From contig OZ244794.1 in the NCBI GenBank assembly GCA_965219915.1, positions 2,914,001-2,978,000 of the forward strand: 64,000 nt of DNA, written 5' to 3'. Positions 34,268 to 43,078 of the stretch are shown here, one piece after another. The notes below the pieces were generated by a model that worked only from the letters and a program-made list of their open reading frames with translations, searched no databases and was not told the origin of the DNA. Each line of letters begins with the position of its first letter. Positions within the stretch are counted from its first letter, which is position 1. The stretch comes from Bin80 sp965219915 (lineage in GTDB: Bacteria; Bacteroidota; Rhodothermia; Rhodothermales; Bin80). Position numbers and translations under genes: made by a program.

Positions 34268-36619
34268 CTAACGAATGATCGCAACCTTGCCGTATGCATT
34301 TCCCTCATCATTTCTGCCCTGAGCAACAATCAAATACATACCGGAAGGAACCAGTTGGCCATTCTGGTCGCGACCATCCCAACTGATGCGCCCTCCACGG
34401 GCCTGCATCCGCCGAATAAGTTCACCGTGCACAGCAACTATTGATATTTCTGTCTCCGCAACCAAGCCCTCAATGTAAATTTGAACTTCTGCCTGCCCGT
34501 GGATTTCAGCCGGATTCGGATACACAAACAGGTCCTGCGCCTCTTCGGCAGGCTGTATCGCGTCACCCAATAAACTAACCAATCCTTTGTCTGTACCCAA
34601 GAAAACTCGTCCAGTTAACGCTTCAACAGCTGCAGTGATCACGACATCAGAAAAAAGCGGGGAGTTGTCGGCTCTGTGATGCTCAACCAACTCAAACCCT
34701 ACCCCCTCTGAAAGTAGGTACGCACCCTCAGGTGTAGCCATCCATAACCTATTCGACGGATCAACCGCGATATCATTCACTGCCAGACCATTCAACACAT
34801 AGGACCCTAATGTTCGATCCTGCCAAATGGGCCAAACTGCGGCTATGGAAGGATCACTTGCCGAAAAGGCGGTGCTTCGGAAGTACGCAGGACCCTCATT
34901 TGTGCCGACCCAAATCCTACCGGACAGATCTTCGGTCAATGAAGAAATCTGAGAGCCCGGAAACCCAACTCCATTTGAACCCGGTTCAGAATAGTACGTG
35001 CATACATCGTCCGATCCGTCCTCTGGCGTGTCATTCGTATCCAGCACAAGCACCCCCCTCGTTATCATCAGGTTACCTTGATCCAGAAGAACGATCCATT
35101 TTATCCCGTTTGAATCTACAATGATATCTCCCAACGCAGTCGTTTGGGACGTACCACTACATTGGGGCGGCAATAGTCTAGACCATGTTCCGTCTGCCGA
35201 ACGTACATGTAACGGGTAGGGTGAGATAGTATTGGTAACCCACAACGTTCCGTCCTGCTCACTTGCAACTCCACCTACAATGATATAACTCTGCGTTCCG
35301 GCAGCAGGAAGCAAAGTCGAATTAGACTGATCGTAAACAGTAACAATATCCTCAGGTGATACCTGAGCCAAGCCGGCACCGCGAGAAGCTGCCCAGGCAT
35401 TGCCTTGGCCGTCTACATGCACACGCCAATAGCTGCCTCTCCCACTTAATTCCTCTACGAAGCGTCCCGTAAAGTTCGTCCAGTCATTCCCAGACTTCAT
35501 ACGATAGAAGCCAGATCTCGGAACACCCAGTTGGGCGGCCGCCCAAAGATTGCCATCGGGGCTGATAACTAGATCTCCAAAGGGAGAATCAAATGGACCC
35601 GCGGGGTATAGCTCTCGGCTGACAAGATCAAGTGATGTAGCACTTCCTGCCCTGATATAGTGACTCAGTCCACTATCGGCATCCCCGAGCCATACATTCC
35701 CCGAAGCATCAACCCCGACTGATTGTAAATCTTCGTACCCGCTGACCGGAATTGACTCCACGCCATTGATATCATATGCACGTAAGCGGAACTGTGTTAC
35801 CGCAAGTACCTGATCATCCAGTATGTCCAGATCCAGGATAGGGCGAGTATTGGTGCCTACACGCTCATACATACCATTTGCCGTTCGTTTACCCAATCCG
35901 GCGATTGTGCCAACGTATAAACGATCATGCTGGTAAACGAGATGTGTAACCTTGGTATTTGGAAAGAAGCTCCGTTCTGAAGTCCACGAACTTGGATCCT
36001 GTAGGCTTTGCCCCGAAAGTGATGCAAATGCTACGCCCGCATCGGTGCCTAGCCACAAACCCCGTTCTCCACTGGGAATAGTGTTTACAGCAACATCATT
36101 GACGGCCGTAGCAGCTGTAAATGTCCCTAGTCTACTGTAAGTATCTCGAACTTCGTTGTCTACAGGATCAAATACAACTAGTCCAAATCCCGTTGCAATA
36201 AGCAAGCTATCCCCCAGCACCTCCATGGCGTTGATTGTCTTTGTCGGGAATCGCTCGCTACGATATATGTCGAAAAAAGAGATTACCTCGCCCGTAGAAA
36301 CATCAAGTCGGTCAAATACGCCATTCACATAACCAACCCAAAGCACTTGCCGCTTTGTATCCCAGGCAAGGGCCTGCACATTTATGTCATACAAACCCTC
36401 GGCAGCAGTGTAACGATTGATCTCACCGTTGCCTGGATCATAACTGAATACTCCGCCTGTTGAAGCTACCCAGATTACTCCACCATCTGCGGTTGAAAGC
36501 CCCGTAACCTCACGAAAGCTGGTATGGGCTGTCCAAGAGCGGGAATTCTGAGCGTGAGCCAACTGGGCAAGCACAAGAACACAAAAAAGTGCACCAATGC
36601 ACTTAAATGGACTCATCAT
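34268..36619 (-). CDS. porZ: PorZ-like type IX secretion beta-propeller protein
   Basis: A 783-residue exported protein. A signal peptide (ending AHAQ) is followed by two beta-propeller domains and a C-terminal sorting domain. The N-terminal propeller has the PorZ pattern: W-x-x-x-x-S, GGVFSYDPGNGEINRYTAAE, and VLWVGYVNGVFDRLDVSTGE. The last about 85 residues are a type A sorting domain starting FVYPNPAEIHGQAEVQIYIE and ending GMYLIVAQGRNDEGNAYGKV. In Porphyromonas, PorZ is part of the cell-surface attachment complex of type IX secretion. Its ATG overlaps the ribH stop by four bases. Confidence 0.85.
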   Translation of the reverse strand: MMSPFKCIGALFCVLVLAQLAHAQNSRSWTAHTSFREVTGLSTADGGVIWVASTGGVFSYDPGNGEINRYTAAEGLYDINVQALAWDTKRQVLWVGYVNGVFDRLDVSTGEVISFFDIYRSERFPTKTINAMEVLGDSLLIATGFGLVVFDPVDNEVRDTYSRLGTFTAATAVNDVAVNTIPSGERGLWLGTDAGVAFASLSGQSLQDPSSWTSERSFFPNTKVTHLVYQHDRLYVGTIAGLGKRTANGMYERVGTNTRPILDLDILDDQVLAVTQFRLRAYDINGVESIPVSGYEDLQSVGVDASGNVWLGDADSGLSHYIRAGSATSLDLVSRELYPAGPFDSPFGDLVISPDGNLWAAAQLGVPRSGFYRMKSGNDWTNFTGRFVEELSGRGSYWRVHVDGQGNAWAASRGAGLAQVSPEDIVTVYDQSNSTLLPAAGTQSYIIVGGVASEQDGTLWVTNTISPYPLHVRSADGTWSRLLPPQCSGTSQTTALGDIIVDSNGIKWIVLLDQGNLMITRGVLVLDTNDTPEDGSDDVCTYYSEPGSNGVGFPGSQISSLTEDLSGRIWVGTNEGPAYFRSTAFSASDPSIAAVWPIWQDRTLGSYVLNGLAVNDIAVDPSNRLWMATPEGAYLLSEGVGFELVEHHRADNSPLFSDVVITAAVEALTGRVFLGTDKGLVSLLGDAIQPAEEAQDLFVYPNPAEIHGQAEVQIYIEGLVAETEISIVAVHGELIRRMQARGGRISWDGRDQNGQLVPSGMYLIVAQGRNDEGNAYGKVAIIR

Positions 36620-37191
36620 CGAGGGGCATCCGTGCGGTTATGGGGAATTTTCCGTAATAGATCGCTCATTTCCAGAGCAGCTAACGCTGCTTCTTTTCCC
36701 TTATGGTTTGGACCGGGCGTCGAACGATTCCTTGCCTGTTCAAGAGTTTCGGTGGTGATGACTCCGAGCGCTACTGGAACGCCCGTCCTCAGTGCCACCT
36801 CTTGCAACCCATTGATTGCCGCATTGCTTATTGCCTCAAAATGATACGTTTCTCCCCGAATCACAGCCCCCAAAGCGATGACGGCATCATACCGGTTGGC
36901 ATTGATCATACGCTCAACTGCAAGCGGCAACTCAAATGCCCCCGGACACCATACAATGTTAATATTGGTGACATCATATGAAGACAGCGTTTCCAGACAG
37001 CCGTTCAGTAAATCCAGTGTGATTGATTTGTTGAACCGGCTCACGACAATTCCGAACTGAGCATCTGCAGATCGAGCCGGCGCTCCTTTGAATTCTGATA
37101 CAACGCTTGTCCCACCACCTGAAAGTATTTTCTGATCTTGGCTCACACATCCGCCACGCTCCTCTTCTGACTTTACTGGATCAATTCGCAT
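36616..37191 (-). CDS. ribH: 6,7-dimethyl-8-ribityllumazine synthase
   Basis: A 191-residue RibH, joining the ribityl-aminouracil to the four-carbon phosphate in riboflavin synthesis. Landmarks are GIVVSRFNKSITLDLLNGCL, VWCPGAFELPLAVERMI, ALGAVIRGETYHFEAISNAA and PVALGVITTETLEQARNRS. The N-terminus is about 40 residues longer than usual, with a poorly conserved Ser/Gly-rich tail; the real start could be further in, although I see no better ATG before the core. It precedes porZ, with overlapping stop and start codons (ATGA). Confidence 0.94.
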   Translation of the reverse strand: MRIDPVKSEEERGGCVSQDQKILSGGGTSVVSEFKGAPARSADAQFGIVVSRFNKSITLDLLNGCLETLSSYDVTNINIVWCPGAFELPLAVERMINANRYDAVIALGAVIRGETYHFEAISNAAINGLQEVALRTGVPVALGVITTETLEQARNRSTPGPNHKGKEAALAALEMSDLLRKIPHNRTDAPR

Positions 37192-37601
37192 AAAATCTCC
37201 TTTGCTGAATTACGGTACCGATATGTCTGACTACCTGCGCCGACATCCCTGCAATCGGTTCAATGAAGCATGTAATGAAAGATGCTTACTATCTTTCGTG
37301 GACAATGGCTTATCCCGACCTGACCGAGTGATACGCAAAATTGGCCTGTTAGTGCTGACCGCAAACAATACATTGCTGTGATCATCTCGCATCGCACGCA
37401 GATTAGACATAACTTCCAAATTGCTATACTTCCCTCATCCTTGTACACAAAGACGGGGGCTTCCTCGCAACAAGTAACGGCGACATCCGTCAATCTTATC
37501 ATTGACCGCCTGCAAGGGGGTGAGGATGGCAATCATACAGCGCACTATTTCACTCTGACTATAGCAAGACATGATGTATCATAACCTCAATAGAATCTGA
37601 T
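37192..37601. other. divergent intergenic region, no clear gene
   Basis: Separates ribH and the flippase-like gene, which are transcribed away from each other. Several short frames exist on both strands. The plus-strand frame 37378-37584 ends weakly like a LacI-type regulator (NLIIDRLQGGEDG, then FTLTIARHDVS), but the rest of such a protein is missing, so I do not call a gene. Both promoters should lie here. Confidence 0.35.
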
Positions 37602-38594
37602 TTGCAAAAAAACAGTATCCAGATTTGGGTTCCAATTGTGCTCAGCCTCGCTGTTCTGGCAGCGATCGCATTATTCACAGTTGAACCCGACACGTTACCA
37701 CTACTTGGACAAACCCGCTGGGGGCTATTGGCGTTGGCGCCATTCGTTGTTGGTTTGCGCGTGATATTCGGAGCATGGCGCCTCCATTACATTGCAAAGG
37801 GGTTTTTGAAATTCAGCGCTGCACTCCGAGCACAACTGGCGTGGGATTTCTTTTCCTGTATCACGCCCTCTTCAATTGGAGGAGGTCCAATCGTTCCTGC
37901 CTACATTGCTAAAGATTCACGAGTCTCCCTGGGGGATTCTTCTGCAATTATGTTGTTTGCTATGCTCCTGGATCAGATATGGTTTGCCTGCGCCATTGTG
38001 GTCGTCCTGCTGAGCATAACTTCGATTGACGTTATCCCTGACTCCTTGGGGAATATTGGTATGCTCACATTAATCACCTATTTTCTAGGGTACCTGGCAT
38101 GGGTCATCGTTTTCGCCTACGGTGCACTGAAGAAGCCAGAGGTATTGTCATGGGTGGTTCGACGGGTCTTTATGTTGCCTGGGCTCAGGCGATTCGGCAG
38201 CAAAGCTGATTCAATCCTACGGGACCTACAAGAACGTGCAACCATCCTTCGATCCCAGCGCCTGGTGTTTTTTTTGAACGGTTTTGGGTTGACTCTATTG
38301 GCCTGGGCGAGCCGTTATGCACTTGTAGTGCTCATTGTAGCAGCTACGGCCCCCGAGATCGACTATATCCTCGCGGGTTTGCGTTCAATTGTAACGATGC
38401 TCGGCGCGCTTGTTGTACCTACCCCAGGGGGAGCTGGCGGTGCAGAAGGATTATTCGCATTACTCGTTGGACCACTACTGCCTCAAGCCTTGGTCTCCCC
38501 CGCTGCCCTTATCTGGCGCGTGCTAGGGTACTATGTATTTTTGGCAGCAGGCGCGTACCTAACGCTGGACAGTGCACTGCGCAACCATAGGTGA
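37602..38594 (+). CDS. LPG-synthase-TM (UPF0104/AglD-like) membrane protein
   Basis: A 330-residue integral membrane protein with about eight helices, of the lysylphosphatidylglycerol synthase transmembrane family. Landmarks are the short basic stretch with RLHYIAKGFL, SCITPSSIGGGPIVPAYIAK (the conserved PS-x-x-GG of the family) and, near the end, VVPTPGGAGGAEGLFALLV. Members are flippase-like or glycolipid-related proteins; the substrate here is unknown. The start is a TTG at 37602, as no suitable ATG is in frame. It runs toward the CRISPR array. Confidence 0.85.
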   Translation: MQKNSIQIWVPIVLSLAVLAAIALFTVEPDTLPLLGQTRWGLLALAPFVVGLRVIFGAWRLHYIAKGFLKFSAALRAQLAWDFFSCITPSSIGGGPIVPAYIAKDSRVSLGDSSAIMLFAMLLDQIWFACAIVVVLLSITSIDVIPDSLGNIGMLTLITYFLGYLAWVIVFAYGALKKPEVLSWVVRRVFMLPGLRRFGSKADSILRDLQERATILRSQRLVFFLNGFGLTLLAWASRYALVVLIVAATAPEIDYILAGLRSIVTMLGALVVPTPGGAGGAEGLFALLVGPLLPQALVSPAALIWRVLGYYVFLAAGAYLTLDSALRNHR

Positions 38595-38777
38595 TGAGAG
38601 CCGCTACCATCGACTATTCTAACTGCTCGAGTGGACACTGACGGTTTATCCTGGATTTACCATTTTAAAGCGCTATGAACTAGCGTCAGTTAGATTAATG
38701 AACAGAACCCCCACAATAATTCTTTGGGTTCCTACGACTGCAAAATCATTTGGCACCGAACACCTTCTCAAATCCGT

Positions 38778-39466
38778 GGTTGAGAATTCGGTTGGTCCTT
38801 CATCCCGGGAAATCCAAGTACCGCGTCCTGCACATGATAGACGAATTCGCACTTCAAAGACGCCCAGGTTCTAGCCCGGGAAATCAGGATTCCGGCCACG
38901 CGCACGACATCGCTCTTCGCTAGGTTTCAAAGAGGCCCAGGCTTTTCAGCCCGGGAAATGATCATTATCAGTTTTCGAGAGGGAGGCATTGATGTCGCTT
39001 CAAAGAGGCCCGAGCCTTTCAGCCCGGGAAATAGGCGAAATAGTCGATCGAGCCAGCCACCAAAAGAATGCTTCAAAGAGGCCCAAGCCTATCAGCCCGG
39101 GAATTAAGGTCTGTAAATTAATTGCTCATACTTAATATATGGCTTCAAAGAGGCCCAGGCCGTTCAGCCCGGGAATTTATCTCGCCATCGTAGTTAATCG
39201 CTAACCTTGACCAACTTCAAAGAGGCCCAGGCATTTCAGTCTGGGAAACTTCACTTCGGTTAGCGTTGGAGGAAGCTGTGCTACTGCTTCAATGAGGCCC
39301 AAGCCTTTCAGCCCGGGAAATTCTGTACCTTATCACACCTATAACATACGAAGAAATTCTTCAAAGGGGCCCAGACCACTCAACCGCGGAAATGGCCTAA
39401 GCCAGTAGCACCTAAGACCAGCGTATCTGCGCTTCAAAGAGGACCAGGCCTTTCAGCCCGGGAAGT
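38778..39466 (-). CRISPR. CRISPR array, ten 36-base repeats, type I-G
   Basis: Nine clear repeats begin at 38851 (34 bases), 38924, 38997, 39070, 39142, 39214, 39286, 39358 and 39431, plus one degenerate terminal repeat at 38778-38813, whose end (TCCCGGGAAAT) is followed by a spacer-length 37 bases. Spacers are 36-39 bases; none matches elsewhere in this window by eye. On the minus strand the repeat folds as CCCGGGC, loop TGAAAG, GCCTGGG, and ends TTTGAAGC, as expected for a Cas6-processed repeat. The most decayed repeats are at the left end and the cas genes are on the right, so I infer a leader on the right and minus-strand transcription. The repeats carry many substitutions; the one at 39358 has lost its hairpin. 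Confidence 0.93.
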
Positions 39467-39673
39467 AGCTCCTGTCATAAGTCTTTGGGGCACAACAAGT
39501 TGACAGTGAATCTGCGAGCAGTAGGACGTTAATGTTGAACAAATGACGTCTCTGTCCTTACATCGTCGTAAGCCAAGAGCTAACTCACTGCAACAGCATT
39601 ATTTAGCCCTGTGCGAGAGCTGATGGCCCTTTTTGCACTGCCCGAGCAGTCGCGGTTGTAGCGGCGCGGCTTA
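39467..39673 (-). promoter_or_regulatory. probable CRISPR leader region
   Basis: Non-coding 207 bases between the right-hand repeat and cas2. It is the position of the leader and array promoter if transcription runs leftward, as the repeat hairpin orientation and the decay of left-end repeats suggest. I see no unambiguous promoter boxes. Confidence 0.4.
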
Positions 39674-39967
39674 TTACACGACCGTGGCGTGGCGTTTAGG
39701 AGCTTCATGAGGCTTCCCAAGACTCTCGATCTTTAATTCTACTCTGCCAGTTGGACCCACATCTATCATGAGAACATGATTCTCAGCAATAATTATTTCG
39801 CATTCTAAGCCCGTCATCATCTCGGATCTCCGCCTGGCTGTGAGCCGGCATTGAAAAACAGAAAGCTGCATCTGGTGCCCAAATCCTTTCAGCAGTCGGA
39901 ATGCCTTACGCCAAGGCTTTGAGTCTGAGATGTCATATGTAACGAAATACAAGCGCTCTTTTGCCAT
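39674..39967 (-). CDS. cas2: CRISPR adaptation nuclease-fold protein Cas2
   Basis: A 97-residue Cas2, normally the dimeric bridge of the Cas1-Cas2 spacer integrase. The ferredoxin-like fold starts YFVTYDISDSKPWRKAFRLL and continues LSVFQCRLTARRRSEM, with DVGPTGRVELKIESLGKP at the end; the conserved Asp after the first strand is present. The protein looks complete. Its start is six bases after the stop of the cas1 remnant, so it would still be transcribed from the cas operon, but without a working Cas1 it has no known partner here. Confidence 0.9.
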   Translation of the reverse strand: MAKERLYFVTYDISDSKPWRKAFRLLKGFGHQMQLSVFQCRLTARRRSEMMTGLECEIIIAENHVLMIDVGPTGRVELKIESLGKPHEAPKRHATVV

Positions 39968-39973
39968 CCCTGC

Positions 39974-40481
39974 CTAACGTGGTAAGTAGTGGGAATATTC
40001 GGCAATCTCTCCCTGAAAATGACGGAATAGCAACCGACACTGTACCTCAATAAGTCTTCTCGTTGAAACTCTGTAGCCGAAAAATGGATGTGTTGTTACA
40101 TGCTCCAGACGCCGCTCAATTGCAGTAATCAATGTCTTCCAACCGGCAGGCTTTAGCGAACACGCCTTCCTAGCGAACACAAAGTCATTTGGCCTGATGA
40201 GGCCAATACTTGGACGAGAGAAACAACAAATCGCTCGTGCCCGCTCTCCCAGTTTACACAACGATGCCATAATGGTACTTACATAAATTTGACATTCATT
40301 GTTGTCGCCACTTGCTCTGGATTGAACGCAAAAAGAACTGAAAACAATGAATGAGCGTTGAATCACGTACCAGTTAACGCATATTGAGCCAAAGCCATCC
40401 CTAATTGGCTCATAAGACTGATCCGACCAGCCTGACAATCTTGTCGCATCGGATTTCACTACGTCAAAGAAGTCACAAAGC
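39974..40481 (-). pseudogene. cas1: cas1 (cas4-cas1) C-terminal remnant
   Basis: Only the end of Cas1 is recognisable, about the last 90 residues: SIGLIRPNDFVFARKACSL, LKPAGWKTLITAIERRLEHV and THPFFGYRVSTRRLIEVQCR, ending RHFQGEIAEYSHYLPR. Type I-G loci normally carry a Cas4-Cas1 fusion of about 550 residues; the space between csb2 and cas2 is only about 500 bases, so Cas4 and the Cas1 N-terminus and catalytic Glu/His must be gone in any frame. Sequence upstream of the match, open into csb2, resembles nothing I know. I read this as a deletion that destroyed spacer acquisition. Confidence 0.75.
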
Positions 40482-42116
40482 CTATATTGCGCCAAAGGTG
40501 CCCAAACCGAAGTGGCTAGCAAAGCCAATCGCTAAGGGACCCTGAACAGTATAGGGAAACTCAATCTCTAGGAACGTACCTGACGAGTCGGGCTGCGGCA
40601 CCCGTCCTCGGGAACGGAATCGATGAAAATGTAGCGCGTGTCTTTTATTCGAACCAACACTGATATCTCTTAACTCCGTCACCTTGACACCATCGGTCTC
40701 CATCCCTTGGCGCTTAAATATCCTCAAAACCTCACCTGGATATCCATTCTTCTTTAAATGTCCTGCACTCAAGAACGGGGTTACGCTTCGCCAGTGCTTG
40801 GACTTACCCAGCAGGGGTGAACTTCCAGCAAAGTCCTGTGGCTGCCCGCACCCTTCCAGTTCAAGCCTCCATTCTTCCCCCTCATTACCTTCTCCAATAT
40901 CGCGAGAAGCTCGCCGGGATGTAAGCCATATCCGGGTAATTCGTTCAAGCCGTGATTGAATGTTAGGGTCCATCCCGCTGGACACCGAGACAATAATGTG
41001 GTCTATCAATCCATCCCGATCTGCGTCCTCAGGTAACCAGAACGCATGAGGGTGCGAAGGATCGTTTATGGGATAACGCCCTCCACGGCGCCCTGAAATC
41101 TGCCACGGGGCTAACGGTGTTCGCTTGCCACTAAGCTCATCCTCATGCCATCCGAACTGAGACATAGCCGCTGCACGCATAATTTCGCCTATTTTGACCG
41201 CGTCTTCTATTCTAGGACGCGGTCGGCCAGCCAGCACAAACCGCGCAACTGTAGCTTGCTCTGACACCTTCTTGAACTTCTTGCCTCGTGATATGCCTTG
41301 CGGGACTACCTTGGGAGTGGTACTGGGGTCACGAGCATAAATTACATCCAATGCTGCAGGAGGCTTGTGCCACTTAAGTCTCCGCAGGTCGGTATTCTCC
41401 AAAGAAAGTGCATCCAAGAAACAAGCAGGAAGTGTGTCTACCTCGTCTTTCGTGTAGAATACTTTCTCAATCTTGGACTGCAACACTCTTTCAGAATTCA
41501 TCCGGCTTGCATCCAATCGTAATCGCTGTCTCTCCTGAGCTAACAGTTGATTCCGCGTAACTTGATACGATTCTGCAGAGCGCGGAACCAACAGACTCAC
41601 CTCTTCGCCGGTGAAACCCATTTCCACGGGGCCACAATTCTCTCGCCCGTCCCAATATTTTAATACACTGCACTCTGTCCAACTCTCAATCCTTCCAAGG
41701 TACCCAATCGAAGATGCCAGATCTTCCGCAAGTGACATCAGCCGGTCATCTAGCTTCACATCCTTCCAGATGACATTGATACTCTCTCCGCTGGGAATGT
41801 GCAAGAATGCGTCGAAAACCAGAGTTCTTGATTCCGATTTGCCCTTCCTGATAGGCATATAGTGGCGCGTGTGTGCATGTATACATCCCTGCGGCAGGTT
41901 GAATACTGGAAGATCCTCAGCCAAGGCATGCACTAGGTTGGTCAGATCGTCTTTGCTCCAACGATACCAATCCGCCTTCCGCCAATAGCTTGCGATTAAT
42001 GCCCTTACGATTCGCCAGGGTTCAGGCGGCCAAGCCACATCCGCCTCGTTAACATTACGCCCCCAGGGAGTCGCATGGTAGCGTCCTGACAAAAAGCGAA
42101 ACGAGAGTCCAAACAT
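40482..42116 (-). CDS. csb2: type I-G Cas5-Cas6 fusion Csb2
   Basis: A 544-residue GSU0054-family protein, proposed to join the Cas5 and Cas6 roles: binding the crRNA 5' handle and cutting the repeat. The N-terminus FRFLSGRYHATPWGRNVNEA, then WPPEPWRIVRALIASYW, is diagnostic. The C-terminus HALHFHRFRSRGRVPQPDSS, then GPLAIGFASHFGLGTF, is also conserved. No frameshift is visible, so it should be functional. It starts five bases after the csb1 stop in the same operon. Confidence 0.9.
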   Translation of the reverse strand: MFGLSFRFLSGRYHATPWGRNVNEADVAWPPEPWRIVRALIASYWRKADWYRWSKDDLTNLVHALAEDLPVFNLPQGCIHAHTRHYMPIRKGKSESRTLVFDAFLHIPSGESINVIWKDVKLDDRLMSLAEDLASSIGYLGRIESWTECSVLKYWDGRENCGPVEMGFTGEEVSLLVPRSAESYQVTRNQLLAQERQRLRLDASRMNSERVLQSKIEKVFYTKDEVDTLPACFLDALSLENTDLRRLKWHKPPAALDVIYARDPSTTPKVVPQGISRGKKFKKVSEQATVARFVLAGRPRPRIEDAVKIGEIMRAAAMSQFGWHEDELSGKRTPLAPWQISGRRGGRYPINDPSHPHAFWLPEDADRDGLIDHIIVSVSSGMDPNIQSRLERITRIWLTSRRASRDIGEGNEGEEWRLELEGCGQPQDFAGSSPLLGKSKHWRSVTPFLSAGHLKKNGYPGEVLRIFKRQGMETDGVKVTELRDISVGSNKRHALHFHRFRSRGRVPQPDSSGTFLEIEFPYTVQGPLAIGFASHFGLGTFGAI

Positions 42117-42121
42117 TGAGG

Positions 42122-43078
42122 TTATTTCTCGTACACTACTGACCGCACACGGGTCTGTCCGAAAGCACCAGAATTTCCGACCTCGTTGATCAACCCCGGA
42201 AGTTCATCCTCTATCGCTCGCAGCTCCGGCACTTCAAAACCCATTGGCCGCGTCACATCCAAACTGATAAGATCAAGATCACATGCGGTACGAAAACGCA
42301 ATCCCCCATTGAGCAATTTTTGGATCTTAAAGAGGGCTAGAAGGACAACTAGCCTCTCCACTTGGTCTCCCAGTCCGTAGGCCCTGATTTGGAGAATATC
42401 TAGATTGAAATATGCAATGATTTGACTTGCGGTCCACTCATCTCGTGAAAATGGGACATTACCAAAACCTTTCTTCGTGTCCCCTTTAGGGTTCACGGTG
42501 TCATTCTTTACTCCACCGCTGACTGCACGCTGAGCATTCTTCGCCTCAACAAAAGCCGACAACGCCCTTGGCAGACGCAGTCGCCCGCCAGCGAGGTCTC
42601 CCTTTGCCAGAAAGATGCCATGTAACAATGCATTAACATCTACTTCCAGCAGTACCTTGGCCAGATCCCTCGGATTCACGCGGCCCTCTTCAAGATTTGC
42701 TAGCCTTGCCTTGAGCAAATTGAAGACGCTCTTATCCTTGCCCTCAAGAATGTACGGTGAGTTTAGTCGGTGCGCCTCAATAAGAGAGTTCGTGAGTGGA
42801 TTACCTTCCTTGTCCTGTACTTTTACAAAGGGGAGGCCCCGCAACGGCTCTACCCAATTGTTGCGCACGTCATCCCAGCACACGGACTCAAGTCGGTTTG
42901 CCATCGACTGAGCGCTTTCCACAAGGACTATTTGCCCGTCTCCATCGGGCGATTCGTATACGGAAGGTCCCAGATTTGGAAATCCCGCTGGCTGAAAACG
43001 GGAGCCTTGAATAGGTCGCAGACTCGCCTCAATCAGCAGACGTGGCTCATTATCAAGTGCAGAAAGATCAATGTTCAT
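42122..43078 (-). CDS. csb1: type I-G Cas7 backbone protein Csb1
   Basis: A 318-residue GSU0053-family Cas7, which would polymerise along the crRNA in the Cascade complex. Landmarks are RLLIEASLRPIQGSRFQPAG, FPNLGPSVYESPDG, ESAQSMANRLESVCWD and, later, LEVDVNALLHGIFLAKGDLA. Length is normal. The ATG lies 11 bases inside the 3' end of csx17, indicating coupled translation in the cas operon. Confidence 0.9.
   Translation of the reverse strand: MNIDLSALDNEPRLLIEASLRPIQGSRFQPAGFPNLGPSVYESPDGDGQIVLVESAQSMANRLESVCWDDVRNNWVEPLRGLPFVKVQDKEGNPLTNSLIEAHRLNSPYILEGKDKSVFNLLKARLANLEEGRVNPRDLAKVLLEVDVNALLHGIFLAKGDLAGGRLRLPRALSAFVEAKNAQRAVSGGVKNDTVNPKGDTKKGFGNVPFSRDEWTASQIIAYFNLDILQIRAYGLGDQVERLVVLLALFKIQKLLNGGLRFRTACDLDLISLDVTRPMGFEVPELRAIEDELPGLINEVGNSGAFGQTRVRSVVYEK

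Noticed and set aside
37378..37584. Short plus-strand frame ending like a LacI-family regulator (NLIIDRLQGGEDG...)
   Set aside because: Only about 40 residues are suggestive, no HTH or core fold is found in any nearby frame, and the region is a divergent promoter area.
39001..39466. Array repeats as insertion-sequence ends or rho-independent terminators because of the GC-rich hairpin
   Set aside because: Regular 36-base repeat and 36-39 base spacer periodicity next to cas2 is decisive for CRISPR.
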